Assembly (NCBI RefSeq): GCF_030411955.1
Contig: NZ_JASNRA010000016.1
Coordinates: 115,940-150,839, forward strand
Origin: Massilia sp. YIM B02443
GTDB lineage: Bacteria > Pseudomonadota > Gammaproteobacteria > Burkholderiales > Burkholderiaceae_D
Reading direction: 5' to 3'
Length of the DNA stretch: 34,900 nt
Shown: positions 16,512 to 25,399 of the stretch, piece by piece
How the letters are laid out: each line of letters begins with the position of its first letter
Numbering within the stretch: the first letter of the stretch is position 1
The notes under the pieces: generated by a model
Database searches by the model: none
What the model saw: only the letters and a program-made list of their open reading frames with translations
Told to the model about the DNA's origin: nothing
Made by a program: the position numbers and the translations under genes

Positions 16512-18059
16512 TTACTCCTTCAGTGCAGCAGCCAGCGACTCGATGCGCTTGGCGTCGCCGCCGACCGCCTTCACCAGGCGCTTGCCGTAGTCGGCATCGG
16601 CCTTCCAGAAGTGCGACAGCATGGTCTCGCGGGTCTCGACGTTCTGCACACGCTTCAGGTCGCCCGACAGGTTGGCGATCAGGTCGTCACGGTCCTGGCT
16701 GCTCAGCGAGCGGTAGAACTCGCCGGCCTGGCGGAAGTTCAGCGTCTTGGCGATGCGTTGCTGCTGAGTGGTACCGGTCAGCGGCAGGTTGCTGGAACGC
16801 GCATTCGGATCTTCGACCAGCGGCGCCAGGCGGCTCGGCTGGTAGTTCACCGAACCCTTGCGGCCGTCGATATTGCCTTGGCCATCTTGCTGGTGGTTCT
16901 TTACCGGCACCAACGGACGGTTGATCGGCAGTGACTGGAAGTTGGCGCCCAGGCGGTGGTGCTGGGTGTCGATGTACGAGAACAGGCGGCCCTGCAGCAT
17001 GCGGTCTTCCGACGGCTCGATGCCCGGCACCAGGTTACCCGGCGCCATCGCGACTTGCTCGGTCGCTTCGAAGAAGTTGTCCGGCACGCGGTTCAGGGTC
17101 ATGGTGCCGACCTTGCGCTCCGGAATGCCCGGCCAGATCTTGGTCGCATCCAGCGGATCGAAGTCGAACTTGTCCAGGTCTTGCGGCTTGAGCACCTGCA
17201 CGGTCAGGTCCCATTTCGGGAACTTGCCGGCCTTGATCGATTCATACAGGTCGACCGTGGCGTGTGCGGTGCTCTTGGCCTGCACCGCGGCGACTTCCTG
17301 CGGACGCAGATTGCGCTCGCCCTGCTGGGTCTTCCAGGCGAACTTGGCGTACACATATTCGCCCTTGGCGTTGATCAGCTTCAGCGCGTGCACGCTGCTG
17401 CCATCCATCTGGCGGTAGCTGGCCGGGGTGCCGTAGTTCGAATACACGCGGGTCAGCATCGCGGTCGATTCCGGGATGTGCGAGAAGAAGTCGAATACGC
17501 GTTCCGGCTCCTGCACATTGGTCACCGGGTCCGGCTTCAGGGCGTGGATCATGTCCGGGAACTTGATCGCGTCGCGGATGAAGAAGATCGGCAGGTTGTT
17601 GCCCACCAGGTCCCAGTTACCTTCCTGGGTATAGAACTTGGTGGCGAAGCCGCGCGGGTCGCGCGTGGTCTCGGCGCCGGAACGGCTCGGGATCACGGTC
17701 GAGAAGCGCACGAACACCGGGGTCACGGTATCGCGCTTGAACAGCTTGGCTTTGGTGAGGTCAGACAAGTCGTCGGTGGTGACGAAGCTGCCGTGGGCGC
17801 CGGTGCCGGTGGCGTGCACCACGCGCTCGGGGATGCGCTCGCGGTCGAAACGCTGCAGCTTCTGCACCAGGTGCACGTCCTGCAGCAGGGTCGGGCCGCC
17901 GGGGCCGGCAGTCTGGCTGTTCTGGTTGTCACCCACCGGGGCGCCGTTATCCTTGGTCAGGGTCTGCGCATAGGCGCCCTGAACCAGGGCCATGACGCCG
18001 GCGGACAGGGTCAATGCGCACAGGGCAGTACGCCCGGCGGAAGGGAAAGCAAAGCTCAT
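16512..18059 (-). CDS. Periplasmic heme catalase (KatB-like, small-subunit clade)
   Basis: This 515-residue catalase converts hydrogen peroxide to water and oxygen. A signal peptide covers residues 1-31 (ending GAYA before QTLTKDNG), so it should be periplasmic. Catalytic H82 lies in the ERVVHATGTGAHG segment and N155 in DLVGNNLPIFF. The proximal heme ligand is Y362 in RLFSYIDTQHHRLG, with R358 upstream. The length fits small-subunit catalases with a leader peptide. The ATG at 18059 was chosen; a TTG two codons upstream is less likely. An OxyR-like tetrad abuts its candidate promoter. The symbol katB or katA is not assigned because clade assignment would need a tree. Confidence 0.95.
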   Translation of the reverse strand: MSFAFPSAGRTALCALTLSAGVMALVQGAYAQTLTKDNGAPVGDNQNSQTAGPGGPTLLQDVHLVQKLQRFDRERIPERVVHATGTGAHGSFVTTDDLSDLTKAKLFKRDTVTPVFVRFSTVIPSRSGAETTRDPRGFATKFYTQEGNWDLVGNNLPIFFIRDAIKFPDMIHALKPDPVTNVQEPERVFDFFSHIPESTAMLTRVYSNYGTPASYRQMDGSSVHALKLINAKGEYVYAKFAWKTQQGERNLRPQEVAAVQAKSTAHATVDLYESIKAGKFPKWDLTVQVLKPQDLDKFDFDPLDATKIWPGIPERKVGTMTLNRVPDNFFEATEQVAMAPGNLVPGIEPSEDRMLQGRLFSYIDTQHHRLGANFQSLPINRPLVPVKNHQQDGQGNIDGRKGSVNYQPSRLAPLVEDPNARSSNLPLTGTTQQQRIAKTLNFRQAGEFYRSLSSQDRDDLIANLSGDLKRVQNVETRETMLSHFWKADADYGKRLVKAVGGDAKRIESLAAALKE

Positions 18060-18094
18060 ATACAAAACCTATCGTTTGTTCGTAAGAGATAGCG

Positions 18095-18123
18095 ATCATA
18101 CGGACGAGCGTGCTATTTAAGAA
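18095..18123 (-). promoter_or_regulatory. Candidate catalase promoter
   Basis: On the minus strand TATGAT (18100-18095, five of six -10 matches) lies 17 bases from a weak -35, TTCTTA (18123-18118). The weak -35 directly next to an OxyR-like site is typical of activator-dependent promoters. Confidence 0.45.
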
Positions 18124-18161
18124 ATAAATTGTCGCTATAGTTGCGATAGGTTTTTTACTAT
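18124..18161. promoter_or_regulatory. OxyR-like binding site upstream of the catalase gene
   Basis: The arrangement is ATAA (18124-18127), 7 bases, CTAT (18135-18138), 7 bases, ATAG (18146-18149), 8 bases, CTAT (18158-18161). The OxyR consensus is ATAG-N7-CTAT-N7-ATAG-N7-CTAT, so there is one base difference in the first box and one extra base in the last spacer. It lies directly upstream of the catalase -35. Confidence 0.55.
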
Positions 18162-18310
18162 CTTGATCGAACAGCAATTGGTGTCAGGCGCGCTTGAGGT
18201 CCGCGAATGACCCGCGATTACCGGCCGATGGTCGATCTGTGTGCGCGGACGCACCGAGGAGCACGCCGGGCCGCCGTTACGGTAGACCTTCGATCAGCAG
18301 GGAGAGCCGC

Positions 18311-20653
18311 ATGAGCAACGAAACCAAGGTCCACGTCGAACCCGCCACCATGCCCGCCGGCGGCTGGGGTTCGGTCAGCGACGTCGCCAACGCCCTTACC
18401 CACCAGCACGTGACGCTGAAGGACACCCGGCTTCTGCTCAAGCAGAACAAGCCCGACGGCTACGCCTGCGTCAGCTGCTCGTGGGCCAAGCCGGCCAATC
18501 CGCACCCCTTCGAGTTCTGCTCCAGCGGCGCCAAGGCCACCGCGTGGGAGACCACGAGCAAGACCATCGGCGCCGATTTCTTCGAGCGCCACACGCTCAC
18601 CGAACTGGAAGGCTGGAGCGACCACGACCTGGAAGACCAGGGCCGCCTGACCGTGCCGCTGCGCTACGACGCGGCCAGCGACAAGTACCGCCCGGTCGAA
18701 TGGGACACCGCCTTTGCCGAGATCGGCGCCTTCCTGCGCGGCTGCGAACGCGACAAGGTCGTGTTCTACGCGTCCGGGCGCGCCTCGCTCGAAACCTCGT
18801 ACATGTACCAGCTGCTGGCCCGGATGTACGGCAACAACAACCTGCCGGACAGTTCCAACATGTGCCACGAAAGCACCTCGGTCGGGCTGCAGAAGACGCT
18901 CGGCGTGGGCGTCGGCACGGTCGGGCTGAACGACTTCAAGCACACCGACTGCATCCTGTTCTTCGGCCAGAACGTCGGCGTGAACAGCCCGCGCATGCTG
19001 CACCAGCTGCAGGAAGTGCGTTCGCGCGACGTGCCGATCGTCACCTTCAATCCGCTGCGCGAACGCGGCCTGGTGAGCTTCACCAACCCGCAGTCGCCGC
19101 TCGAAATGCTCACTGGCAAAGAGACCGCGATCAGCACCCAGTACCACCAGCTGCGCCCGGGCGGCGACAGCGCCGTCATGATGGGCATGTGCAAGACCGT
19201 GTTCGCGCTCGACGACGCCGCCCGCGCCAAGGGTGAGCAACGCGTGATCGACACCGCCTTCATCATGGAACACACCCACGGCTTCGAGGAATTCGAGCGC
19301 GCCGTGCGCGCCGCCGACTGGGCCGAGATCGAACACCTGTCCGGCCTGCCGCGCGCCGACATCGAAGCCGCGGCCGAGGTCTATGCCAGGGCCGGCGCCG
19401 TGCTGGGCGTGTATGGCATGGGCCTGACCCAGCACCGCAACGGCGTGCAGAACGTGACCATGCTGGTCAACCTGCTGCTCTTGCGCGGCAATATGGGCCG
19501 CCCCGGCGCCGGCATCTGCCCGGTGCGCGGCCACTCCAATGTGCAGGGCCAGCGCACCGTCGGCATCACCGAAAAGCCGGAACTGGCCCCGCTCGACAAG
19601 CTCAAGGAACAGTACGGCTTCGAGCCGCCGCGCGAAGAAGGCCTGACCACGGTCGACGCCTGCGAGGCGATCCTCAAGCACGAGCTGCAAGCCTTCATCG
19701 GCCTGGGCGGCAACTTCGTGCGCGCCGTGCCCGAGACGCGCCTGATGGAGGCGGCCTGGCGCCAGCTGCCGCTGTCGGTCCAGGTTGCCACCAAGCTGAA
19801 CCGCAACCACGTCATCCACGGCAAGGCCGCCTACCTGCTGCCCTGCCTGGGCCGGATCGAGATCGACCGCCAGCGCAGCGGAGAACAAGCAGTGACGATC
19901 GAGGACTCCACCTCGTACATGCACGGTTCGCGCGGCATGACCGAGCCGGCCGCGCCGACGCTGCTGTCGGAACCGGCGATCGTGGCCGGCATCGCCAAGG
20001 CCACGCTCGACCCGAATCCGAAGGTCGACTGGGACGGCTGGGTGGCCGACTACAGCACCATCCGCAGCGCCATCGCCGAAACCTTCCCGGCCATCTTCCA
20101 CGACTTCAACGAACGGATGTGGACGCCGGGCGGATTCCGCAAGCCGCTCGGCGCCGCCGAGCGGGTGTGGAACACCGACAGCGGCAAGGCCGAGTTCACC
20201 ACCCCGGAACAGCTGGCGGGCAACCCCGACATGCAGGGCGGTCCCGACGTGCTGCGCCTGTTCACCATCCGCAGCGACGGCCAGTTCAACACCACCATCT
20301 ACAGCCACGACGACCGTTTCCGCGGCGTGAACGGCAGCCGCATGGTGCTGTTCATGGCCCCGCGCGATATCGAGCGCCACGGCCTGGCGCAAGGCGACGT
20401 GGTCAGCCTGCGCACCGCCACCGACGACGGCGTCGAGCGCCGCGTCGACGGCCTGGCGATCGTGCCCTACGACGTGCCGGCGGGCGCGATCGCCGGCTAC
20501 TACCCGGAATGCAATCCCTTGATTCCACTGTGGCACCATGCCAAGGAAAGCAAGGTGCCGGCGGCCAAGTCGATCGACGTGATCCTCGAGCGCACGGGAC
20601 GAACCGGCGCGGTGACCGGAGAAACGACGGCTACGCTAAACCAGCGCGCATGA
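18311..20653 (+). CDS. FdhF/YdeP-family molybdopterin oxidoreductase
   Basis: This is a 780-residue molybdenum bis-MGD oxidoreductase related to formate dehydrogenase alpha subunits and E. coli YdeP. Cysteines C53-x2-C56 and C70 near the N-terminus resemble a reduced iron-sulfur motif. At the position of the FDH-H selenocysteine, the segment MCHESTSVGL supplies C185 as the likely Mo ligand. The C-terminal third (about 620-780) matches the molybdopterin dinucleotide-binding domain, with FNTTIYSHDDRFRGVNGSR. There is no Tat signal, so it is probably cytoplasmic. The ATG at 18311 has AGGGAGAG upstream. Its stop overlaps fdhD by four bases, which fits need for the FdhD sulfurtransferase. The substrate is unproven; YdeP was linked to acid resistance in E. 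coli. Confidence 0.9.
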   Translation: MSNETKVHVEPATMPAGGWGSVSDVANALTHQHVTLKDTRLLLKQNKPDGYACVSCSWAKPANPHPFEFCSSGAKATAWETTSKTIGADFFERHTLTELEGWSDHDLEDQGRLTVPLRYDAASDKYRPVEWDTAFAEIGAFLRGCERDKVVFYASGRASLETSYMYQLLARMYGNNNLPDSSNMCHESTSVGLQKTLGVGVGTVGLNDFKHTDCILFFGQNVGVNSPRMLHQLQEVRSRDVPIVTFNPLRERGLVSFTNPQSPLEMLTGKETAISTQYHQLRPGGDSAVMMGMCKTVFALDDAARAKGEQRVIDTAFIMEHTHGFEEFERAVRAADWAEIEHLSGLPRADIEAAAEVYARAGAVLGVYGMGLTQHRNGVQNVTMLVNLLLLRGNMGRPGAGICPVRGHSNVQGQRTVGITEKPELAPLDKLKEQYGFEPPREEGLTTVDACEAILKHELQAFIGLGGNFVRAVPETRLMEAAWRQLPLSVQVATKLNRNHVIHGKAAYLLPCLGRIEIDRQRSGEQAVTIEDSTSYMHGSRGMTEPAAPTLLSEPAIVAGIAKATLDPNPKVDWDGWVADYSTIRSAIAETFPAIFHDFNERMWTPGGFRKPLGAAERVWNTDSGKAEFTTPEQLAGNPDMQGGPDVLRLFTIRSDGQFNTTIYSHDDRFRGVNGSRMVLFMAPRDIERHGLAQGDVVSLRTATDDGVERRVDGLAIVPYDVPAGAIAGYYPECNPLIPLWHHAKESKVPAAKSIDVILERTGRTGAVTGETTATLNQRA

Positions 20654-21507
20654 ACGCGCCTCACCTCTTCACCGTTCCCGAGCCGGCCGCCGCGTCGCAC
20701 GTGCCGGCTGCGTCCTGGCGCGACGGCGTGCTGGCGCCCGCCGACGAGATCCTGGCCGAGGAAGTGCCGGTGGCCATGGTCTACAACGGCATCAGCCACG
20801 CCGTGATGCTGGCTTCGCCGCAAGACCTGGAAGATTTCGCGGTCGGCTTTTCTCTGGCCGAGCGCATCGTGCGCAATCCGCGCGACATCCACGACATCGA
20901 GGTCGAGGAAAGCGCGCACGGCATCACGCTGTCGATGCAGATCGCGGCCGGCGCCATGGCGCGCTTCAAGCAAACCCGCCGTGCCCGCACGGGCAAGACC
21001 GGCTGCGGCCTGTGCGGCATCGACAGCCTGGCCTGGTTCGAGCGCGAGGCCAGCCTGCTCGACCCACGCGACGGCGGCGCCCACGGCGTCGACGGCCGCC
21101 TCGCACCCGCCGCGCTGCATCGCGCCATGACCGCCCTGTCCGCGCACCAGCAATTGCACCACGCCACCGGCGCCGCGCATGCGGCCGGCTGGGCCGGCTG
21201 GGACGGATCGATCCTGTGCGTGCGCGAAGACGTCGGCCGCCACAACGCGCTCGACAAGCTGATCGGCGCACTGGCGCGCGACGGCGTCGCGCCCGGCAGT
21301 GGCTTCGTGGTCGTCACCAGCCGCGCCAGCTTCGAGATGGTGCAGAAAGCGGCGCGCGCGGGCATTGCGATCCTTGCCGCGGTATCGGCCCCGACCGCGA
21401 TGGCGGTGCGCACTGCCGAGCGCGCCGGCGTGACGCTGGCCGGCTTCGTGCGCGGCGAGCGGCACGTGGTCTACAGCCATCCCCAGCGCCTGACGCGCAC
21501 GGACTGA
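20650..21507 (+). CDS. fdhD: Formate dehydrogenase accessory sulfurtransferase FdhD
   Basis: FdhD carries sulfur from IscS to the bis-MGD molybdenum cofactor, which is required for formate-dehydrogenase-type enzymes. The 285-residue protein has the catalytic C119-G-L-C122 in TGCGLCG. It also has EDVGRHNALDK (about residues 196-206) and the SRASFEMVQKA segment typical of the family. The ATG at 20650 overlaps the stop of the preceding molybdoenzyme (ATGA). That coupling points to the YdeP-like protein as its client. A sigma-70 style promoter for the next gene begins 67 bases downstream. Confidence 0.95.
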   Translation: MNAPHLFTVPEPAAASHVPAASWRDGVLAPADEILAEEVPVAMVYNGISHAVMLASPQDLEDFAVGFSLAERIVRNPRDIHDIEVEESAHGITLSMQIAAGAMARFKQTRRARTGKTGCGLCGIDSLAWFEREASLLDPRDGGAHGVDGRLAPAALHRAMTALSAHQQLHHATGAAHAAGWAGWDGSILCVREDVGRHNALDKLIGALARDGVAPGSGFVVVTSRASFEMVQKAARAGIAILAAVSAPTAMAVRTAERAGVTLAGFVRGERHVVYSHPQRLTRTD

Positions 21508-21574
21508 TCCGGCGGGCTGATCAGCTCCGGCGCGCCTGCGGGCCAGGCCTTGCCGCACGCACATCGCATAATGC

Positions 21575-21603
21575 TTGACGCCCTGAATTGGAACAGGTGT
21601 AAG
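21575..21603 (+). promoter_or_regulatory. Candidate sigma-70 promoter for the PAS-GGDEF-EAL gene
   Basis: TTGACG (21575-21580, five of six -35 matches) and TGTAAG (21598-21603, four of six -10 matches) are separated by exactly 17 bases. Transcription would start about 35 bases before the ATG. Confidence 0.45.
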
Positions 21604-21643
21604 CTTGCCTGCACGCGATCCATCGCGTGAAAGGTGGTCCGAT

Positions 21644-24004
21644 ATGCCGACGTTCGACAGTTTCGAACAAGTCACCTTCCTGGTCGACGATGACGGCCAG
21701 GTGTCAAGCTGGAACCCTGCCTGCGCCGCATTGTTCGGATGCGAAGCGCAGGACATCATCGGGCAGCCGCTCGCGCGCCTGCTGTTCGAGCCCGACTGGG
21801 CCGCGCTGGCCGGCGCCGGCAGTGGCGAAGTCCAGCTCGCCATCCAGCCCGCGCGCGCGGCCCAGGTGAGCCTGAGCCCGCAGCGCGACGCTGCCGGTAA
21901 CCCGCGCGGCCACGTGCTCCAACTCGCGCCCGCCGCCGACAAGGCGAGCGAGGCCGAGCGCATCGGCCGCACGCCGCTGGCTTCCGTGGTCGACCTGCTG
22001 CCCGGCACTTTCTACACCACTAACCGCGACGGCCGCATCCTGCTGTGGAACCACAACCTCGAGCGATTGTGCGAAATGATGCCGGACGAAGTGGCGGCCA
22101 CCAACGCGGTCGACATGCTCGAGCTGCACGACCGTCCGACCGCGACCGAGAACATCCGCCGCGTGTTCGACGAGAATGCCGAAGTGCAGATGGAGGTCAA
22201 TTACGTCTCGCGCAGCGGGCGCGAAACGCCGATGCTGCTGTGCGGCGCGCGCATCGATTGCAACGGCGGCCAGTACCTGTTCGGGATGGGCATCGACATC
22301 TCCAAGCGGCGCGCGCGCGAGCAGCAACTCAACCTGTACCGGCGCGCGCTGCATGCGGCCAGCAACGGCGTGGTCATCTGCGGGGATGGCGGCCCCGATC
22401 ACGCGATCGAATACGTCAACCCGGCCTTCGAGCGCATCACCGGCTACCCCGCCGACGAGGTGATTGGACGAGATCCGCGCTTCATGGCCGCGCCCGGACT
22501 GGACGGGGACGAACGGCGCCGCCTCAGGCAGGCGCTCACCGAACAGCGCTCGGTGCACGTGATCATGCGCAACCTGCGCAAGAACGGCGACATGTTCTGG
22601 AACGACCTGCACATCACGCCGGTGCACGACGAGAACGGCAAGGTGACCCACTTCATCGGCATCCTGAACGACGTCACCGCCTCCAAGCAGCGCACCGATC
22701 ACCTCGAGCACGAAGTCAACCACGACAGCCTGACCGGGCTGGCCAACCGCAACCTGCTGTGGGACCGGCTCGAGCACGCAGTCCACCTGGCCAACCGCCA
22801 CCAGACCCTGGTGGCCACCGTGCTGATCGACCTCGACGGCTTCAAGGCCATCAACGACACCTTCGGCCATGACGCCGGCGACGCCGTGCTGAAGGTGGTG
22901 GCGCGGCGCCTGCAGGCCACGGTGCGCGACAGCGACACGGTGGCGCGCCTGTCGGGCGACGAATTCGTGCTGGTACTGGTCGACCAGCCCTCGCTGCGCT
23001 TCACGCTGCGCATGGTCGACCGGGTCTGGCGCGCACTGGCGACGCCGGTCTCGTTCAACGGCAACGAGATCCCGCTCGGCGCCAGCCTCGGCATCTCGGC
23101 CTATCCGCACGACGGCGGCCAGGCGGTCGACCTGCTGCGCGCGGCCGACATGGCGATGTACCGCGCCAAGAACAATGGCGGCGGCCTGCATTTCTTTTCC
23201 AACGAGATGCGCTCGGCCAGCGATGCGCGCGCCGCACTGGCCGGCAATATGCGCAACGCGATCGAGGACGACGAACTGTTCCTGCTGTTCCAGCCACGCA
23301 TGGACGCGCGCAGCGGCAAGGTGCGCGGCTTCGAAGCCCTGCTGCGCTGGCGCCATCCAGAGCACGGCGTGATGCTGCCGGCGGCGTTCCTGGGCGAAGC
23401 CGAGGAAAGCGGCATGATCGTCGAGATCGGCGCCTGGGTGCTGGACCAGGCCTGCGCCTTTGCGCGCCAGCTGCGCCACGCCGGCTATGTCGGCCTGCCG
23501 GTGGCGGTGAACGTCTCGCACCGCGAATACAGCCGCGCCGGCTTCATCCCCGGCATCGCCCAGCGCATGTCCGACTACGGCCTGCCGCCGGGCAGCCTCG
23601 AGATCGAGATTCCCGAGGCCGACCTGATCCGCAATCCAGCACTCGGGCGCGAACTGTCGGCGCAATTGCGCGACGTCGGCGCCATGCTGTCGGTGGACGA
23701 GTTCGGACGCGGGATTTCGGACCTGTCGTTCCTGCAGCAGCTGTCGGTGCGCCAGATCAAGCTGTCCAAGGCGGCGGTGCACGGCATCGGCGAGCACGGA
23801 CGCGGCAGCCTGCTGGCCAAGACGCTGATCGACATCGGGCACAATCTCGATATCGCGGTGATCGGGGAAGCGGTGGAAACCGAGGCGCAGGTCGAGTTCC
23901 TGCGCGCGCACGGGTGCGACCAGTTGCAGGGGCAGTGGTTCAGCGAGCCGCTGTTGCCGGAGGCGGCAAGGCATATGCTGGAGCAGCGGCAGCATACCTT
24001 GTAG
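21644..24004 (+). CDS. PAS-GGDEF-EAL cyclic-di-GMP signalling protein with degenerate EAL
   Basis: This is a 786-residue cytoplasmic protein with PAS domains at about 1-95, 108-220 and 230-350, GGDEF at about 355-520 and EAL at about 530-780. The GGDEF active site reads S437-G-D-E-F441, a variant often active, with an intact RxxD inhibitory site at 428-431. The EAL domain keeps E564 (FEALLRW), N623, E655, D685, K706 and E742. The usual DDFG reads DEFG (685-688), KID reads KLS (706-708) and EITE reads EIPE (655-658). This suggests weak or no phosphodiesterase activity. The ATG at 21644 has AAAGGTGG upstream; the longer frame starts with TTG. Net activity as a cyclase is inferred. It converges on the DHH gene. 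Confidence 0.9.
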   Translation: MPTFDSFEQVTFLVDDDGQVSSWNPACAALFGCEAQDIIGQPLARLLFEPDWAALAGAGSGEVQLAIQPARAAQVSLSPQRDAAGNPRGHVLQLAPAADKASEAERIGRTPLASVVDLLPGTFYTTNRDGRILLWNHNLERLCEMMPDEVAATNAVDMLELHDRPTATENIRRVFDENAEVQMEVNYVSRSGRETPMLLCGARIDCNGGQYLFGMGIDISKRRAREQQLNLYRRALHAASNGVVICGDGGPDHAIEYVNPAFERITGYPADEVIGRDPRFMAAPGLDGDERRRLRQALTEQRSVHVIMRNLRKNGDMFWNDLHITPVHDENGKVTHFIGILNDVTASKQRTDHLEHEVNHDSLTGLANRNLLWDRLEHAVHLANRHQTLVATVLIDLDGFKAINDTFGHDAGDAVLKVVARRLQATVRDSDTVARLSGDEFVLVLVDQPSLRFTLRMVDRVWRALATPVSFNGNEIPLGASLGISAYPHDGGQAVDLLRAADMAMYRAKNNGGGLHFFSNEMRSASDARAALAGNMRNAIEDDELFLLFQPRMDARSGKVRGFEALLRWRHPEHGVMLPAAFLGEAEESGMIVEIGAWVLDQACAFARQLRHAGYVGLPVAVNVSHREYSRAGFIPGIAQRMSDYGLPPGSLEIEIPEADLIRNPALGRELSAQLRDVGAMLSVDEFGRGISDLSFLQQLSVRQIKLSKAAVHGIGEHGRGSLLAKTLIDIGHNLDIAVIGEAVETEAQVEFLRAHGCDQLQGQWFSEPLLPEAARHMLEQRQHTL

Positions 24005-24020
24005 GCCTGCGACTTTTGCA

Positions 24021-24038
24021 CGTCATTCCTGCGCAGGC
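24021..24038 (-). repeat. Decayed REP copy between convergent genes
   Basis: This 18-base segment matches the 7210-7240 orientation of the REP family, with 17 of 18 bases identical to the reverse complement of the 7124-7154 copy. The rest of the element is lost. It lies between two gene ends, a typical REP location. Confidence 0.6.
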
Positions 24039-24095
24039 ACGACTGGCGTGACGAGTAGCGGGCCTACGGTGAGTGGGACCATGCCGCGGCAGCGC

Positions 24096-25070
24096 TCACC
24101 CTTCGCTGGTAATCCTCTGCACCAGCGCCCCCAGCACCTCCTCCGCCATATCGTTCGACACCTGGCACGTCCCCGCATTCTCGTGCCCGCCGCCGCCATA
24201 CTCCAGCATCAAGGCCCCGATATTCGTCTTCGCACTGCGGTTCAGGATCGACTTGCCGGTCGCGAACACGGTGTTCTGCTGCTTCACGCCCCACAGTACG
24301 TGGATCGAGATGTTCGTCTCCGGGAACAGCGCATAGATGATGAAGCGGTTGCCCGCATAGATCACGTCTTCGCCGCGCAGATCGAGCACCACCAGGTTGC
24401 GCTCGACGCGGGCGCAGCGCCGGATCTGGTCCTTGCACTGTTCGGCGTGTTCCAGATACAGCGCGGACCGCTCCTGCACGTCGGGCAAGGCCATGATCTG
24501 GTCGATGCGGTGGGTGGCGCAATAGCCGATCAGTTCCATCATCAGCTGGTAGTTGGAGATGCGGAAGTCGTGGAAGCGCCCCAGCCCGGTACGCGCATCC
24601 ATCAGGAAATTGAGCAGGTTCCAGCCGGCCGGGGCCAGCACTTCGTCGCGCGAAAAGCGCGCCGCGTCGCCCTTGTCGACCGCCGCCATCATGTCGTCCC
24701 AGGCGGCCGGGAAGGTGCGTGCGCCGCCGTAGTGGTCGTACACCACGCGCGCCGCCGACGGCGCCTGCGGGTGGATGATGTGGTTCCGGGCGCGCTCGAG
24801 GTTGCGCAGCGTTTCCGACAAATGGTGGTCGAACACCATGTGGGCGCCGGCGACATAGGGCAGATTGGTGGTGATGTCGCGGCTGGTGATCGCGATCTTC
24901 CCGTCCTGCATGTCCTTCGGGTGAACGAACAGGATGTCGTCGATCAGGTCCAGGTGGCGCAGCAGCACGGCGCACACCAGGCCGTCGAAATCGCTGCGGG
25001 TGACGAGGCGGAATTTGTGCTGATTCCCAGGCTGGGAACCGGCTTGAAGCGCGTTCTGCGTTGCGGACAT
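24096..25070 (-). CDS. DHH-family phosphoesterase
   Basis: This is a 324-residue protein of the DHH superfamily, which includes RecJ, NrnA-like oligoribonucleases and exopolyphosphatases. The N-terminal metal motif RSDFDG holds D27 and D29, and D81-H82-H83 gives the family name. The C-terminal DHHA1 substrate-binding motif is the glycine run GGGGHENAG (292-300). The precise substrate (oligonucleotide, cyclic dinucleotide or polyphosphate) cannot be assigned. The ATG at 25070 has AAGGGG upstream; the much longer open frame is not supported. The neighbouring cyclic-di-GMP protein raises the possibility of dinucleotide turnover, which is inference. The gene is preceded by a 329-base intergenic region. 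Confidence 0.85.
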   Translation of the reverse strand: MSATQNALQAGSQPGNQHKFRLVTRSDFDGLVCAVLLRHLDLIDDILFVHPKDMQDGKIAITSRDITTNLPYVAGAHMVFDHHLSETLRNLERARNHIIHPQAPSAARVVYDHYGGARTFPAAWDDMMAAVDKGDAARFSRDEVLAPAGWNLLNFLMDARTGLGRFHDFRISNYQLMMELIGYCATHRIDQIMALPDVQERSALYLEHAEQCKDQIRRCARVERNLVVLDLRGEDVIYAGNRFIIYALFPETNISIHVLWGVKQQNTVFATGKSILNRSAKTNIGALMLEYGGGGHENAGTCQVSNDMAEEVLGALVQRITSEG

Positions 25071-25399
25071 CGGCACACCCCTTCTTCGCTGGTTGTGGAC
25101 GCGGCCGGCATGATCCGGCCATGCAAGTGAATCATCATACCTTGCAATATTTCTAAATAACAGCTTTTGTGGCGAAACATCATCGCCCGGGGCGTTTGCC
25201 GCGGGTGGCCGGCGCTGCCGTCCATTCCCGCAATCCTGCAGGCTGTCGCACGGGGGCTGGCCCTGGCGCGCCGGGCGCGTTACAGTGATGCTGAGAGTTG
25301 CAACATTCCAACACCCGCCGGCAACGACCATACAGACCGGGGTGGGATGTGCCGGCCGCCGTGCGCGGTCAAAGAACAACACCGGAAAACGAACACGCC
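25071..25399. other. Divergent intergenic region between the DHH and LytS-like genes
   Basis: No coding sequence was recognised in these 329 bases. On the minus strand a TATGAT (25139-25134) could be the -10 of the DHH gene, with no good -35. A short GGCCGG / CCGGCC hairpin lies near 25113-25130. The part before the LytS-like gene is GC-rich, with a TACAGT near 25281 as the only -10-like hexamer. The LytS-like gene would then have a leader of about 110 bases. Confidence 0.5.

Noticed and set aside
18218..20539. 773-codon minus-strand frame opposite the YdeP-like gene
   Set aside because: It is antisense to a protein with full molybdoenzyme motifs and shows His/Gln/Ala-rich shadow composition.
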